Positions 10,625 through 22,977 of a DNA stretch of 64,000 bases are shown piece by piece. Made by a program: the position numbers and the translations under genes. Numbering within the stretch: the stretch's first letter is position 1; each line of letters begins with the position of its first letter. This stretch comes from Diphasiastrum complanatum (lineage: Eukaryota; Streptophyta; Lycopodiopsida; Lycopodiales; Lycopodiaceae): positions 45,123,446 through 45,187,445 of the forward strand of contig CM055095.1 in assembly GCA_029204225.1 (NCBI GenBank), in the 5' to 3' direction. The notes below the pieces were generated by a model. That model searched no databases. It was not told the DNA's origin and was given only the letters and a program-made list of their open reading frames with translations.

Positions 10625-12655
10625 ATGGATCAAACCAATGATAACCCAATTTTTGATTTATCAAACCCATCCAATGTGGCACAAGCTCTTGAACTTTTAT
10701 ACCAACAAATTCAAGCCACTAATAAACAGCTTCTTGAAACTAATCAAAAGAACCAAGACTTAGAGTCTAGGTTAGCCAACCAGAAGAAGCATATAGTTCC
10801 ACCTCCCGTAAAATTGTTTAAGGGAGAGAAGAAAGATAGGAACTTGCAACTGGTAAGTTCATGGCTTAATGTTTGGAACAAATAGTTTGGCATGAACCAA
10901 TTCCCTGAATGTGAAAAGTTATCCACTGTTACTATGTTCCTTGAAGGAAGAGCCTTAGTATGGTGGGATGACCTAGTTGCAAAAGGCAATCTACCTTGTA
11001 CATGGGAAGATTTTTGCATAGTATTTAGGGAATACTTCTTACCACTGTTAGATGACTATGAACACTTTCAAAAGTTGAGTCATATAACAATGAATAAAGG
11101 TTTGGAACAATTTATTCAAGATTTTCATGAGTACCTGAATTCACTTTATAGTGATATTCCACCTAAGGTACAAATATTAGTGTTTACTGATGGGTTACCA
11201 AAAGATTATCAAGTGGATGTTCGTAGGAACCATCCAAAAACCCTAGAGGATGCTATTAGGGCTGCAAAGTTTTTTGATGACACACCTAAGCCACCTAGGG
11301 GTCAACAGCCTAATGAGCAGGAAAAAGGTTTTCAATCTAAGAGGAAGGAGAGGGAAGCTGTTAGTGAAACACATCCCAATCCCAATAATCCTTAGAAATA
11401 CAAGAAAAACTTTAAAAATCATCAGGTTGGCATTGATAAAGTTGAAGCTCGTAAGAAGAACCTATGCTTCAAGTGCAATGGCGAGGGTCATCTTGCACGA
11501 GATTGCGTCAAAAAACAAGCTTCAACCTCAGGTAATCTATCTCGAAGTAATGAGATGGATATTTATTTCCTTAGTTCTTTAGTTTTTGGACCTAATGACC
11601 TTATTTGCATTAATGGTAAAGTTAAAGATCAAGTTGTTAATGTCCTTTTTGACACAGGATCCACTCATAACTTTATTAATGTAAATTTGGTGCAGACGCT
11701 AAACCTTCCCACCACAAAAAGTGAGAAAAAGTATTGTGTGACAATGGCATCAGGAATGAATTCTGCGTTTATGGATTATGTTGTTTCTGATTTAGAATTG
11801 CACATACAGTTTTACTCTGAAAAACTAGAATTCCATGATGTTGCATTAGCAAATGTGGGTATTGTTCTCGGGCAACAATGACATTTTGATAAGAATAAAT
11901 CGTTGAAAATTGATTTTGTTGAAAAATCTTTATCTTTTATGCATGAGAATTCTTTAATTAAGATCATGGCTAGTTTAAGTGTTGACACTGAAAATGTTAA
12001 CCTTTATTCTAAACAGGAACTTAATTCTATTATGAAGAATCTAGATTTGAAAATTTATCTATGTTTCATAATGATATCATTTGCCTCAATGATGAAGAAC
12101 TTAACATAATTGCTATGAGTATAGCCAAGGATAACACTACATAATTTGAAGCCTATAATGAACTTAGGTAGGAATTCAATATTTTTTAGACCTTCTTGGA
12201 GGTTTACCACTAGAAAGGACAGTTGATCATAAAATTGACCTAATACCTAGAGCAATTCCAATTGCACAACGTCCTTATAGGATGAGTGCATCGGAAGAGA
12301 CTGAGGTAAGTAAGCAATTACACGAAAGGGGTGGGTACAACCTAGTAAGTCTCCTGGGGCATTATCAGTGGTTCTGGTTGCCAAGAAGGATGAGACTATA
12401 AGATTTTGCGTCGACTATAAGAAATTGAACAAGGTAACCGTTAAGAATAAATATCCACTGCCACGGATGGATGATCTAATAGACTATCTTAGTGGTGATG
12501 GGTACTTTAGCAAGATAGATCTAAGATTGAGCTACCATTAGAAATGCATTAAGGCAGAAGATATACCAAAAAACGGGTTTCGAACTCGCTTTGGTCACTA
12601 CAAATTTTTGGTGTTGCCTTTTGGTTTGACCAATCCGGCAACTTTTCGACAGATG
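10625..12655 (+). pseudogene. Ty3/gypsy chromovirus gag-protease-RT (N-terminal half)
   Basis: Gag starts at ATG 10625 (MDQTNDNPIFDL). A single TAG at 10883-10885 interrupts it, and reading then continues in the same frame through a retrotransposon gag domain (EGRALVWWDDL, LPKDYQVDV) to 11395. After one more stop comes a CCHC knuckle CFKCNGEGHLARDC (about 11462-11505) and, in a shifted frame, the aspartic protease LFDTGSTHNFI (about 11645-11680). The RT N-terminus follows: [38 protein letters not shown]. The copy breaks inside [10 protein letters not shown] at about 12655, just before the catalytic YxDD motif, and a different gypsy element begins. No LTR is attached on either side. Confidence 0.85.
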
Positions 12656-14887
12656 GCAAAGCCCGTACACTAGAAACAGCGACGATTATCCTACCACTTA
12701 AAAGATGGAGTCTATAAAGAGCTGGAATGACTTAGGAGTGCAGGCTTGATATTTCCTGTAGAGAACACCGAGTGGTACTCTCCGATAGTGCCACGAACAA
12801 AAAAGAATTCCACATGCATTTGGGTGTGTGTAGACTACAAATGATTGAACAAACAAACTAGTTCAATTAAACTAGGAAGGACTACTATCCACTACCATTT
12901 ATAGACCAGGTTTTAGAAGAGATGGTAGAGAAAGAACAATACTCATTTATGGACTGTTTTGCGGACTATAACTAGATAGCCATAGCAGAGGAAGACAAAC
13001 AAAAAACCACCTTTACTACCATGTTTGGAGTATTCGCTTACCAGAGTCATGTCGTTTGGGTTGACTAATGCACCAGGGACCTACCAACGATTTATGAACG
13101 AACAATTTCAGGATATTTTGGATGAGAACCTCAAAATCTTCATAGATGACCTTTGTGGGGCATCTACAGTCTCTGACCATCTCACCATACTAGAAAAATG
13201 TTTTCAAAAATGCGCAGCCACGTGCATCACCTTGAACGCCAACAAGTGTCTGTTAGGTCATGTGATGAGTAAATACGGCATGGCCACCGATCCCGAAAAG
13301 ATTGCCATGATATTAGCTATGATAGCTCCAATCACTGTGAGCCAACTTCAAACCTTCCTAGGATCAAGTGGCTACTACAAAACATATGTAATGGCCTATG
13401 CTTCCCACACGTACCCCATGACAAGTTTATTAAAAACCGACAGCAAATGGTCATGGGATGAAGAATGCGAAAAGTCCTTCCAGGGATTAAAGATGGCCCT
13501 AGCTAATGCCCCAATTCTGAAACCACCAATGTACGATAGGGAATTCTACGTATTCACTAGCACCATTGATACATGCATCAATTGTTGTTTATCCCAGATC
13601 TGGGATAAAATCTACCACCTCATTATCTTTATAGGGAAAAAGCTTAACAAAGCGGAACTTAACTACTCAAAAGCGAAGAAAATAGCTTATGCCACCGCAA
13701 AGCTTAGACATTATCTATTGCATTGGAAGGTAACCTTATTTACCAAGAGCACGGCAGTGACCTTAATGATGAACAAGTTGGAAGCATCTGAGCGACTGAT
13801 GAAGTGGATTATATCCCTTCAAAAATTCGACTACACCCTCCAAAGCAACCCACCTAGATTACAAGGGCTTACGGATTGCATCTGTGAGTTAGGAGGAGTA
13901 ACCAACACCGATAGCGAGTGGGAAACAGATCATTTGAGGGAATTATTAAAGATAGACATTGCACTTTTACCCAAGTGGTATGCTGCATTGGCAACTTACT
14001 TATCAACATTAGATACCCCCACAGACATGACAAACCAGGAAAAATGAAGGTTGTGATTACAGGCCCTGAAGTTCGCACTAATAGGAGGAATCTTATATAG
14101 ACGAGGAGTGAAAGGACTATATCGGCATTGTATAATTACCCTTGAGGAAGCTAAGTTTGTTCTAGAAGAGTGCCACAATTCTGCTTGTGTGATAGGACGA
14201 TTTGGTAGGGCCATGCAAGATTGTATCTGACAGAGGGACCCACTTTCTGAATAAAACAATCAAGGCCCTAACTGACCAACTGACGATAAAACATTGCAAG
14301 AGCACTCCTTACAACCCAGAAGCCATTGATCAGGCGGAAACTACAAACAAGCAACTAGTGGGTATATTAAGGAAAACTGTGTCAAGAAGCCAATGAGATT
14401 GGGATAAGAAGTTATATTCCACCTTATGGGCATACAATACCGCATACAAAGCTAGCACGAATCATACTCCGTTTTTTTTAGTGTATGGACAAGAATGTGT
14501 TTTGCCCATTGAGGTAGAATTACCATCCCTATGATTTGCCATGAAACATAACCTAGGAGAAAAAGATTCCATCCAACAGCGGTTGGACACCCTGCAAGAC
14601 CTCAACAAACATAGGATGATTGCTTTAAACCACCAAGAGATTCACGAGCGACGGATGAAAGAAATCCACAATCGAAAGCTGCGAGTCTACCACTTCAACC
14701 AAGGCCAGTTGGTACTATTCTACGACGTGAGACATGAGTTAATGCCTAGGAAGTTGGGTCATAGATGGAATGGTCCTTACTAATCCAGAAATTGTATGAA
14801 AATAACACTATGAAATTGACTAAGTTGAATGGTGAGGTTTTTAAACATCGAGTCAACATCAACAAGATCAAAGCATATCGGACTTAG
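12656..14887 (+). pseudogene. Second Ty3/gypsy element (Tat/Athila-like): RT, RNase H, integrase
   Basis: RT starts mid-domain (RLRSAGLIFPVENTEWYSP, about 12730) and continues after stops into a 340-codon open frame (13025-14047). This has VMSFGLTNAPGTYQRFMNE, the catalytic IFIDDL, FLGSSGYY and an RNase H-like segment to about 13880. The usual first RNase H Asp (YTD) is Ser here (VFTSTID). Integrase follows: a zinc-like segment with EECHNS at 14150-14180, then a jump to VSDRGTHFLN (14225), so about 100 residues with the first catalytic Asp are deleted. The Glu region reads IDQAETTN. The C-terminal GQLVLFYDVRHELMPRKLG ends with KHRVNINKIKAYR at 14887. No chromodomain is seen. The 5' part (gag, PR, RT start) is missing. 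Confidence 0.82.
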
Positions 14888-15039
14888 TAGACACAAAACT
14901 TGTATAGTATGTAATATATTTTCCTGTTCTTATTTTCCTTTCAGGTGCCAATCTCATTAAGCAAAGAAATCAAACCCATCACTATACATAACACCCATGA
15001 AAAAAAAAACAAAACAAAAAAAAGGAAAAATATATTTTA

Positions 15040-16004
15040 TGGAACTCCTTTACGAGCAAGATACCTATTTTCTAAGTATAGATGGGGCATGGCGCCATAG
15101 GAACAGTGTTATGTGATCCCAGCGGAATCGAATTGGCAAGCATGGGTGTTTTGCTTGGGGTAGGGTTCACCAATAACACAGTTGAATACAAAGCCCTTCT
15201 ATTCAGCCTCCATATGGTCGTACATTTCGCGCCTACCATACACACTTTATGGATCATAGGAGATTCCCAGCTCTTAATACGAAATATGACCGGGATGTAC
15301 CAGATCAAAGAAAGAATGCTAAGGGCTTACTCCATAGCCATCCAAGAACTCATAAATAAATTCTCCCACATAGAATGGATGCATGTTCCAAGAAACCAAA
15401 GTACACCGAACTCAAGGACATAAGTGATCGACGAAAAATATGACATGATGCAGATTTCAAAAGACAAGAAAAGATCATCGCCAATATAAAAATAGAATTA
15501 ACCGCCACAGACACCACTACGACCTTAATAGCTCGACAGCTGCATGAGTACCAGAAGAAAGAAAAGGAGGATGGACAGTCAAGTGTTATTAGAATTCGTG
15601 ATCCACTTCCAGCTTACCCCATGCAAGGAAAAGAAATCCTCTTAGACAACAAATTTCTCAAGAATTTCAAGGGCTGTATTCTCTACTTACCACCAGTTCC
15701 CCATTTATGACCAACTCATGGAATTAAGACTGTCTACTAGCTTGCCCCTTTGGTTTAAGTGGCCAATCATCCCTGGCAATTTCGAAGACTATAAAGATGC
15801 TTGTGACAGCTTAAGTAGATTCTCCATCACGACCCCACACCACAAAGAAGAGATTGTCATATTAGCTGGTTATTACGCCTATTATCTACAAAAATGGTTG
15901 CTTCAACCATGGGGACCTAAAACGAGACCAACTAAGATCCATCTCCCCAAATGGTGGTACAACCCAAATGAAGCAATGGAACCAGGGGTGATCTAGCCTT
16001 ATAT
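15040..16004 (+). pseudogene. Post-integrase ORF with archaeal-type RNase H domain and unknown C-terminal region
   Basis: Begins about 150 bp after the integrase stop. The first part is an RNase H of the type added to Tat-lineage gypsy elements: IDGA (first Asp, 15076-15087, one frame off), GAIGTVLCDPSGIE, FTNNTVEYKALL (Glu), IIGDSQLLIRNM (Asp) and HVPRNQ at about 15390. The last acidic residue is not visible. Coding then continues with frameshifts through an Asp/Lys-rich stretch (IARQLHEYQKKEKEDG, about 15530-15575) into 15718-15996 (FKWPIIPGNFEDYKDA, YYAYYLQKW, HLPKWWYNP), which I do not recognise. An A-rich/purine stretch at 16177-16207 may be a polypurine tract. RNase H identity is a motif judgement; the C-terminal function is unknown. 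Confidence 0.65.
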
Positions 16005-16829
16005 TTGCGGATCCGTGACCGAACTTCCAAAGAACAAAAAACGTTAAATGAGATGTTTTATTTTCAATTTTTGGAAGGAGCCAACCCAACACTGGTAGAT
16101 ATGGCTAAAAACAACCGCCTTCACATAGGGAAACTTAAACACCGAAGGACACAAATGTGTAAAAATGCGTTAATGAAAAAAAAAAAAAAAAAGAGGGACG
16201 AAAAAATAAGGATCTGATTCAGATCTCTAGTCAATTTTTTTGCACATTTCAGATTGCCAACATCTCATTGTCATTTGAGTGACCTTATAGTATACGGTGT
16301 AGATCTCCTAGCTATCAGATCAACCATATTAACTAGCAGATCTATAACGCATGTACTCACTTCACTCACAAGATACTAGACACGTTGATGATGACCTACA
16401 TCCATGTAATTCCACCAACAACGCTGAGAACTACATTTGCATCTCCCTCTATGCATGGGTCTAAGAAATGGGCATTTCCTTAACTGTCATGGGATTTGGA
16501 GCATCTACCATTTAGGCCATGGGTGGGTTTCAATGCAGGCATGAAGACACCAAGATGTTGTCGTTCAAGTCAGTACAGTTGTAGATGGATCCTAAGGGCT
16601 CAATCGATAGCCTTTGGGAGAGATAATTGTTGAAGACCCCACACCAAATCAATGTGGTTAGCATCACCCAGCAAGGGTGCTGAGCCCACTATACTAGATT
16701 CATTACCAGGAGCATTCTGAGTTCGTCCGTGTGGGGACCACACTCCCTAGTGAAGTCGCCATTCCAAAAGCCCAAATACAATTTAGCATGAGGGTTCGTA
16801 TTTTTGCCACATGGGCAAAAAGGCCAAAT
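16005..16829. other. Inter-element DNA with a primer-binding-site-like sequence
   Basis: Contains an A17 run at 16179-16195. On the minus strand at 16741-16761 is TGGCGACTTCACTAGGGAG, resembling the TGGCGACTCCACTGGGGA-type primer site found after 5' LTRs of some plant gypsy elements. No adjoining LTR could be delimited. No coding sequence recognised. Confidence 0.35.
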
Positions 16830-17478
16830 TGTGAAAAAAGGGGATCTTGAATGGATCCAAACTCCCAAAATACTTGGCTAAGATCTTTGCACAACAAGCT
16901 ACAAAAGCTAGAAATGGCAAAGCATCCTAATGCTACCTCACATGAAGTTGACAAAGCATTCAAGAGACAAAAGAAACTAATAAAAGGTACTGATGGCAGC
17001 CAAAAATAGTAGCAAACAGGACTCCCAATAGCAGCCTACCACTTTTGAAGACCTCTTAAGATCATACACCAAAGCTTGAAGACAATACACAAAGCAATGC
17101 TCTCAATGGAGGAAGAAACTGTGACAATGATCTATTGATCTCTCTCAACAATACAATAAGTTTCTCCAACCTATTCTCCACGAATTTCAACCTAATATAG
17201 GTGAGAGAGATGACTCTCTCTCCTCTCTCTAGAACTTAGGACCCAATTTTAGGACACCAGTAGCCTAAAATAGCCGATTTTGGCCTATATGTCCAAATAA
17301 CAGGATTTTGGTGTCATTTCAAAGGCCTTGAATTTTGAGACTTCTTCAATCTGAAATATATACTAAAATAAAAGTATCTAGGCCTTTTTCACATGTGTGA
17401 AAGGTTAGATCCAAAACTATGTACAAAAATTGCCAATTTCGGCCTCAAACTAGCTAGGAAATGTTGACAATTTTCACA
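16830..17478 (-). repeat. Ty1/copia-type LTR, 649 bp, downstream of a polypurine tract
   Basis: Bounded by TGTGAAAA (16830) and TTTTCACA (17478), a perfect 8-bp terminal inverted repeat. On the minus strand it follows a purine tract (GAAGAGGGAG, about 17479-17489), marking it as a 3' LTR. It has the same length and very similar termini (TGTGAAAG...CTTTCACA) as the LTR at 38673-39321, so the two look like related families. Confidence 0.7.
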
Positions 17479-17489
17479 CTCCCTCTTCA

Positions 17490-17789
17490 ACTTAATTTGC
17501 TAGTTTTACAATACTACTTTGCTCCAACCTAAGAATGATCTCCATCATGATAATAGATCTCTTCTCAAGTGTTCTAATATGTACAATATGAAGTACAACA
17601 TTATTGATATAGATAATAGTGTCCATATAGGATGATTCACTATTTCTTACATCAATTTTACATAGAACGGTGAACAAGATACATGTAAAAGAACATAGAA
17701 TCATAATGAAAGGATTCCTCCATGTATCCACCTTTGGATTCTCTGTAAAATAGCAGCTACTAATTTGTAAGTGAAAGTAACCAACAAGT
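17490..17789 (-). other. 3' internal remnant of the copia element ending in the 16830 LTR
   Basis: Minus-strand frame 17731-17492 (79 codons, ..LEKRSIIMMEIILRLEQ..) runs to within a few bases of the polypurine tract but matches nothing I recognise. It may be the non-coding 3' end of the element. It is cut at 17790 by the next LTR. Confidence 0.35.
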
Positions 17790-18620
17790 TGTTGCGGGAG
17801 CGAGAGTGTTTCTATTTCGTCTTTGTCTTCGTATTCGCGAACGATTTTGTGTCTTTGAATCTTCTTTTTCGCGGAAGCTTTTATAGGATCCTAGACACGT
17901 GACTACACATCACAGAACACATTCTATTCTAGCAATCAAGACACACAATACAAGACAGGGAGAAGCACAAAAATAGAGCGACTGAATTATCAGTTTAGTT
18001 TTAGCCTGAGTGAGATTGTCAGTGTCTCCTTCGTTAGAGGAGTGACACTCTGCTCTTTAGTTGTGTTCTGCTCGTTGGTAGACTTTCATGCACAACTCTA
18101 TTGTTTCTAGTATTCTTCTTTCTGCTCTACTCGCTACGTCTCTCTTTGTCTCTTACAGATCTCTCTATTCTGATCTCTTCTTCACGTTCGTTTATGATCC
18201 AGAGAGGATCGTTTATACCTCCACAGTGTGGAGTTTACAAGATAGCTAAACGTAGAATCACAAGACTAGTTAACGCTAATCAACTAGTTAGTTAGTCTCC
18301 GTCATTGCCACTCATTTTAGTTGGGCGTGAAGTCTACAACTCCAAGCCTGTTGAGCTGCCAGTTGGCAGCACAAAAGATTCCTTTTCGTTTGTTTCGTAA
18401 TCTCCTGTTTGTTTTTTTTTTTTTCGTTTCTTTCGTAGTCTTTCATTTTCGCGTCCCTTTGCGGTTTGTGGTCCTGGAGGTGTGTTTACAATTCACGAAT
18501 AATTTGCGAATCGTTTGTGCTTTGAGTCAAAGACACGTTGACTGTCGCAAATTGTTCTCGTTCAACCTTTGTTTCTTGTTCGTGCTGCAACAAAGTTGCA
18601 GGAGTTCACCATTTCTGACA
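17790..18620 (-). repeat. Ty1/copia 3' LTR, about 831 bp
   Basis: The minus strand reads polypurine tract GTTCAAGAGGGAG then TGTCAGAAATGG at 18620. A TATA box (CTATAAAAGC, about 17877-17886) lies upstream of a plausible end ...CCGCAACA at 17790. TTCGCGAA-type words occur at about 17833-17880 and 18480-18560. The outer end is less certain than the inner end because the terminal inverted repeat is short. Confidence 0.65.
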
Positions 18621-20985
18621 CTCCCTCTTGAACCTTGTAGCTTTGTACATTTAATCCAATTGTCTTTCTTTGCTTGGCAAAGACCAATTTGTTGAGCGGC
18701 TTTGTGAGCAGATCTGCAATCATATTTTCTGATTTTATATACTGGATCTGGATCTCTTCTTTCGAGATCAAATCATGAATGTGATGGTACTTCAGAGGTA
18801 TGTGCTTTGTCTTTGAATGGAAGACAGGATTCTGGGACAGATAGATGGCACTCTGAGAGTTCATCATCATCATGCTTGGCCCTTCTTGTGGAATCCCAAT
18901 AGCTTCCAACATCATCTACAGCCACACTACCTCATTCGCAACCTTTGAAGCTACAACATATTCAGCTTCGCAAGAAGATTGAGCCACCAAGGTTTGCTTT
19001 TTGCATATCCAACTGATTGCAGCTCCGCACACTATTGTACATCCTCCAGTAATAGACTTGTTGTCATATTTGCAGCTCGTTGAGCTTGCATTACCGTACA
19101 GCTCAAATCCTTTTTCTTAGTTTTCAGCTCTGTAGGTTAATCTCATATTCTGTGTACCCTTCAGATACTATAGGATTTGTTTGGCCATTTGCCAATGTGC
19201 CATGCCAGGATTTGTAGAGAATTTGGTCAATGCGTAAACAGAGAAAGCCATATCGGGTTTGGTACAAATTGTCAAGTACATCAGACTATCGATTAAGTTC
19301 TAGTAGGGTATACCTGCCATCTTCTGTCCTTCCTCTTCCGTTTTTGGGCAATCCTGCTTCGTGAGCTTGGCTCCAGCTATCATTGGTGTAGCCTTCTCTT
19401 TGCAGTCCATCATGTGGTACTGCTTTAGCACTTTTCTGGCATATTCTGACTGACTCAAGTGCATTTCGCCCTTTGTTCCATCTCTTATGATCTCCAGCCC
19501 TAGGCATTTCATTGCTTCTCCAAGATCTGTGAATTTGTAACTTTCAAAAATCTGACTCTTCGTGTCTTTGATCAACATCAAGGAATTTTCTATCATTAGC
19601 GAATCATCCATGAAAATGGTCAGTATCACAAAATCCTTTCCTACTCTTTTAATGTAGACATTGTAGTCTGGTTGAGTAGGATTGAAGTCTAGAGACTTCA
19701 GAAGACCATCAAGCTTTTTATACCAGGCTCGTGATGTATGTTTTAGATCATAGATGTATCTCTGTAACCGACAAACATATTGTCGATTGTCGAGGTCTTC
19801 ATAGCCTTCAAGCTGCTGCATGAAGATTTTCTCCTCTAGATCTCCGTGGAGAAAGGTTGTGTTCACGTCAATCTGGTGAATTTTCACATTGTTCTATGTG
19901 GCGTATGCAAGAAGTAGCCTTATGCTTGTCATCTTGACCATGGGCCAATATGTGTCGAAATAATCAACACCATATCTCTGCGTGTAGCCCTTTTTGACAA
20001 GTCTTGCTTTCTAGCGGCCAATGGTGCCATCTGATTTTATCTTTTTCTTGTATACCCACTTGCAGTCGATTATCTTTCTATTTTCTGGCAGTGGCTCTAA
20101 TGTCCATGCCTCATTTCGTCTCATCGACTCGATCTCCTCTGACATTGCCTACTTCCATAATTCTCCTTTTGGACTCTGGATAACTTCTTGGTATGTTGTT
20201 GGCTCTTTAGTGAAGTTGCAGTACTCGAACTATATGTCTTTGTTCCATTGGAGATTGTCAGAGTAGCGGTCTGGAGGTCTTCTTTGTCTCGTTGACCTTC
20301 GAGATTCATTTCGTCGCTATTCGAACGTTTATTATTTGTGGGGTTGATTCTCTGCTTCCTGCTGCTCTGGAGTCTGCGGCTCTGCACTCTGATTTGATGT
20401 TTGTCCTCGATCTCCCTCTTGAATAGGCAGCATTGTGAAGATCTCATGGCCTCTTTCGTCTTTCAGTCCAGGGAATGTGGACTCATTGAACTTTATATCT
20501 CTGTTCGAAACAACCTTCTTCGTGGTTGGGTTGTAGAGCCTGTACACATGTGTTCTGTTCGAGTAGCCGACCATAATTGTTTGTTCAGATTTGTCATCGA
20601 GCTTGTTTCTTTTTTCTTTTGGAATGTGCTTGTATGTTGCACATCCAAACACTTGTACGTATGACAGATCAAGCTTTCTGCCTGTCCACATTTCGTATGG
20701 TGTTTTGTTTTCCAAAGTTGTCATTGTAGATCTGTTCTATAGGTGTACAACTGCAACTATTGCCTAAGCCCAGAATTGACTTGGCAATTGAGCCTGTGCC
20801 ATCATGCTTCTGACTCTTTCGACTAGCGTTTTGTTTCTTCTTTCTGCTACACCATTGTATTTTGTTGTATATGCAAGAGTGAATTGGTGTTCGATCCCCT
20901 GTTCTTTGTAGAATCTTGAGAATTCTTTGCTTTTGTATTCACCTTCATTGTCGCGAGTACCATGTAAAACATAAGATCGAGCCTC
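18575..20985 (-). pseudogene. Ty1/copia pol: integrase C-terminal half, RT, RNase H
   Basis: Minus strand, in order: integrase from TRDNEGEYKSKEFSRFY (about 20960) with YNGVAERRNKTLVE (catalytic Glu kept), LENKTPYEMWTG, FGCATYKHIPKEKR and a Gln/Glu-rich linker; RT with KWVYKKKIKSDGTIGR (about 20050-20000), VKIHQIDVNTTFLHGDLEE, a catalytic motif reading FMDDSL instead of YVDD, LGLEIIRD and SLMYLTICTKPD; RNase H CEAEYVVAS; and the tail ENMIADLLTKPL just before the polypurine tract. Stops or frameshifts fall near 20770, 20330, 20230, 19890, 19310 and 18915. The 5' end is truncated inside integrase at about 20970. Gag, protease and the 5' LTR are missing. Confidence 0.88.
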
Positions 20986-22050
20986 GTAACCCAACAATCA
21001 TAGATGAATTGACTAGCAAAACCACACTTCAAGAACGTAGAATTATACCTTGTGTGGGGAAAACCAGTTTGCCTTTAAGAGAGCCGCCGAGTCATGAGGC
21101 TTATTTGCCGTTGGTTCGGGTGGATGGAAGAGTTAAAACCTTGTCAACTGAGCTAGGCCTTAGAGTGTGCTTGTCGTCATAATAAATAACATTGACTCTC
21201 GGGGTTTCAAGCAGAAAATGGACCGCACCCTCTCGTATAAGGCTCATCCTTTAAGCATGCTAGGAGGCGCTGCTGCTGATCCAGATCATCCGCCAGATCC
21301 GGATCATCAAAACTCTGGGTGTAGAGAAGAGGTATGCGGGGAATATGAAGATATTCGATGGGTGAAAACAACCCTCAAATAGCATATATCTACAACTGCA
21401 GAGACCAAACGTTTTGCTTAATAGTTAAGTGTCATCAAGAAAAAATGTCCGATATGCGCAGGTTCACATAGTAGGAGGCTCGCGATCGGGCGTGTACCGA
21501 TTCTCATCTGCAGGTGCTCTTCTCTCCATCTCCATTCCTGATCAATCTGTCTTCTAGAGGTTCAATGAACTCACACTGTGTATCAAAATGTAAGCATACG
21601 TCTTGCGGATTTGACAGATGTAATAGCAGCGTCAATCTCCATCCCTCGAGTCGCTTTTGAGGCAGTCATGTAGGCACATACTGTGAGAAGTTAACACCAC
21701 CAAAATATGGAGTGCACACGACGCAGGCGCCTTTCAGTTAAGACAAAGACAGAGTGGTGGCAGCTGGGCGTAGATCAGCTGTGCACGTGTAGTCCAGAGT
21801 GATAGTAGCCAATGGACTCGTAGCTCAGTGAGATACATCTGATATTGCAAAGATTGAGTTTGGTGAATTCGTGGTTGAACCCTCCCATGCCACCAACACA
21901 TCAGCAAGACAAGCTCTTGAGGCTCAGCTCTGAAATGGGTATTGGAGGCAGAGGCTCGTATGAAGAAAAAACCTTAAACTCAATCAGATCGACCCTTCAG
22001 TGTCAGAGATTATAGAATCGATATAGGTGGGGTGTAGCAATCCGCTGGTG
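20986..22050. other. Unassigned DNA
   Basis: Several open frames below 90 codons on both strands; none has recognisable content. A GATCC/GATCATCC-rich patch occurs at 21278-21310. The break with the copia integrase is at about 20970-21000. Confidence 0.3.
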
Positions 22051-22977
22051 TGACTGCTGCGATGGGTGCGATATCCAGCCTTAGATGTCTCCCTCCTCCA
22101 TAAAGGTATATCAGCAACTATTCCTAAGCCATGTACTAATCGTTGCTTGCCAAAAACACATTGTGCCGCGTACCTACTGCAGAAGCTTCGAAAAGAACCT
22201 GAAAAATCACGAGCAGCAGCAAAAGTGTCTCTGAGACAACTGAGAGAAGTATGTACCCAGAAAATGTAAGAGAGTGTAACTGGATCCCACTAGAGCACCG
22301 ATGGACAGATGCTCCTTCTTTCATAAACTTGCTACATATTTCTCGAGTCAGAACTCCATGCTCCAAGGTCATGAACAATTAGAAGGTTTGCCCTCATATG
22401 ATATATGTCACCATCTCTCACTCGTGAACCCAGCCATCTCACTCCTTCATCCTTTCACTTGAATGCAAAAAGAGAACTCTCCTTTTATAGGCAACTCTCA
22501 CACATTCCCCTTCCAAATGCCATACTTTCATTCTTCAAGCCTTTCATTCTTCAAGCCTTTCACTAAGGGTGTCCTCTCATGTACATGTACATGGCTCTTA
22601 ATTGTGATTTGATCACAAGTGGTACCCTTCCTCTTTTGAAAAAGATGGATTGGGCCATGGGTACAATGGGTACCACATGTGTGAGCCACTTTCTTCTTTT
22701 GCACTTGTTTTGCACTTGTTGGTGGTGTAAGTGATAAGTACCTTACTTCATTACTCTTTTTAATTGGGTAGTTCTCATTGCTACTTGTGGTCAACCCCCT
22801 ACCACTTTTAGGTAAGATATTTTTGTTATGCACTTTTGGCCTCCACTTGTATTTTCCTTTTGTGTGTCTGTGGCCCATGGCTTAAGTTGTTGAGGTGATT
22901 TGTCTATCAGTGTGCTGCTTCGACTTGTACTAGAACTTGCCTATATTTTTGTTGCAGTTTCCTTGACCCTGTCCCAC
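22051..22977 (-). repeat. LTR-like segment with a TATA box
   Basis: The minus strand has CTATAAAAGG at 22481-22490 in a setting like the LTRs at 17790 and 38673: a plausible TGTGGGACAGGG start near 22977 and CTTTCA/CTTCAAGC repeats near 22530-22565. No terminal repeat pair, polypurine tract or primer site could be fixed, so boundaries are provisional. Confidence 0.3.
22481..22490 (-). promoter_or_regulatory. TATA box of LTR-like segment
   Basis: CTATAAAAGG on the minus strand, the same core as in two delimited LTRs of this window. Confidence 0.4.

Noticed and set aside
18101-18695. Phe-rich plus-strand frames antisense to the copia LTR
   Set aside because: They run across the LTR and into the antisense of the pol 3' end; T-rich composition explains them.
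21100-21180. tRNA-like words (minus strand GGCCTAGCTCAGTTG)
   Set aside because: Resembles a D-arm but no anticodon stem, T-arm or acceptor pairing could be built; not a tRNA gene.
22528-22878. 116-codon minus-strand frame in the 22-kb LTR-like segment
   Set aside because: Low-complexity basic composition, no domain, and within presumed LTR sequence upstream of its TATA box.
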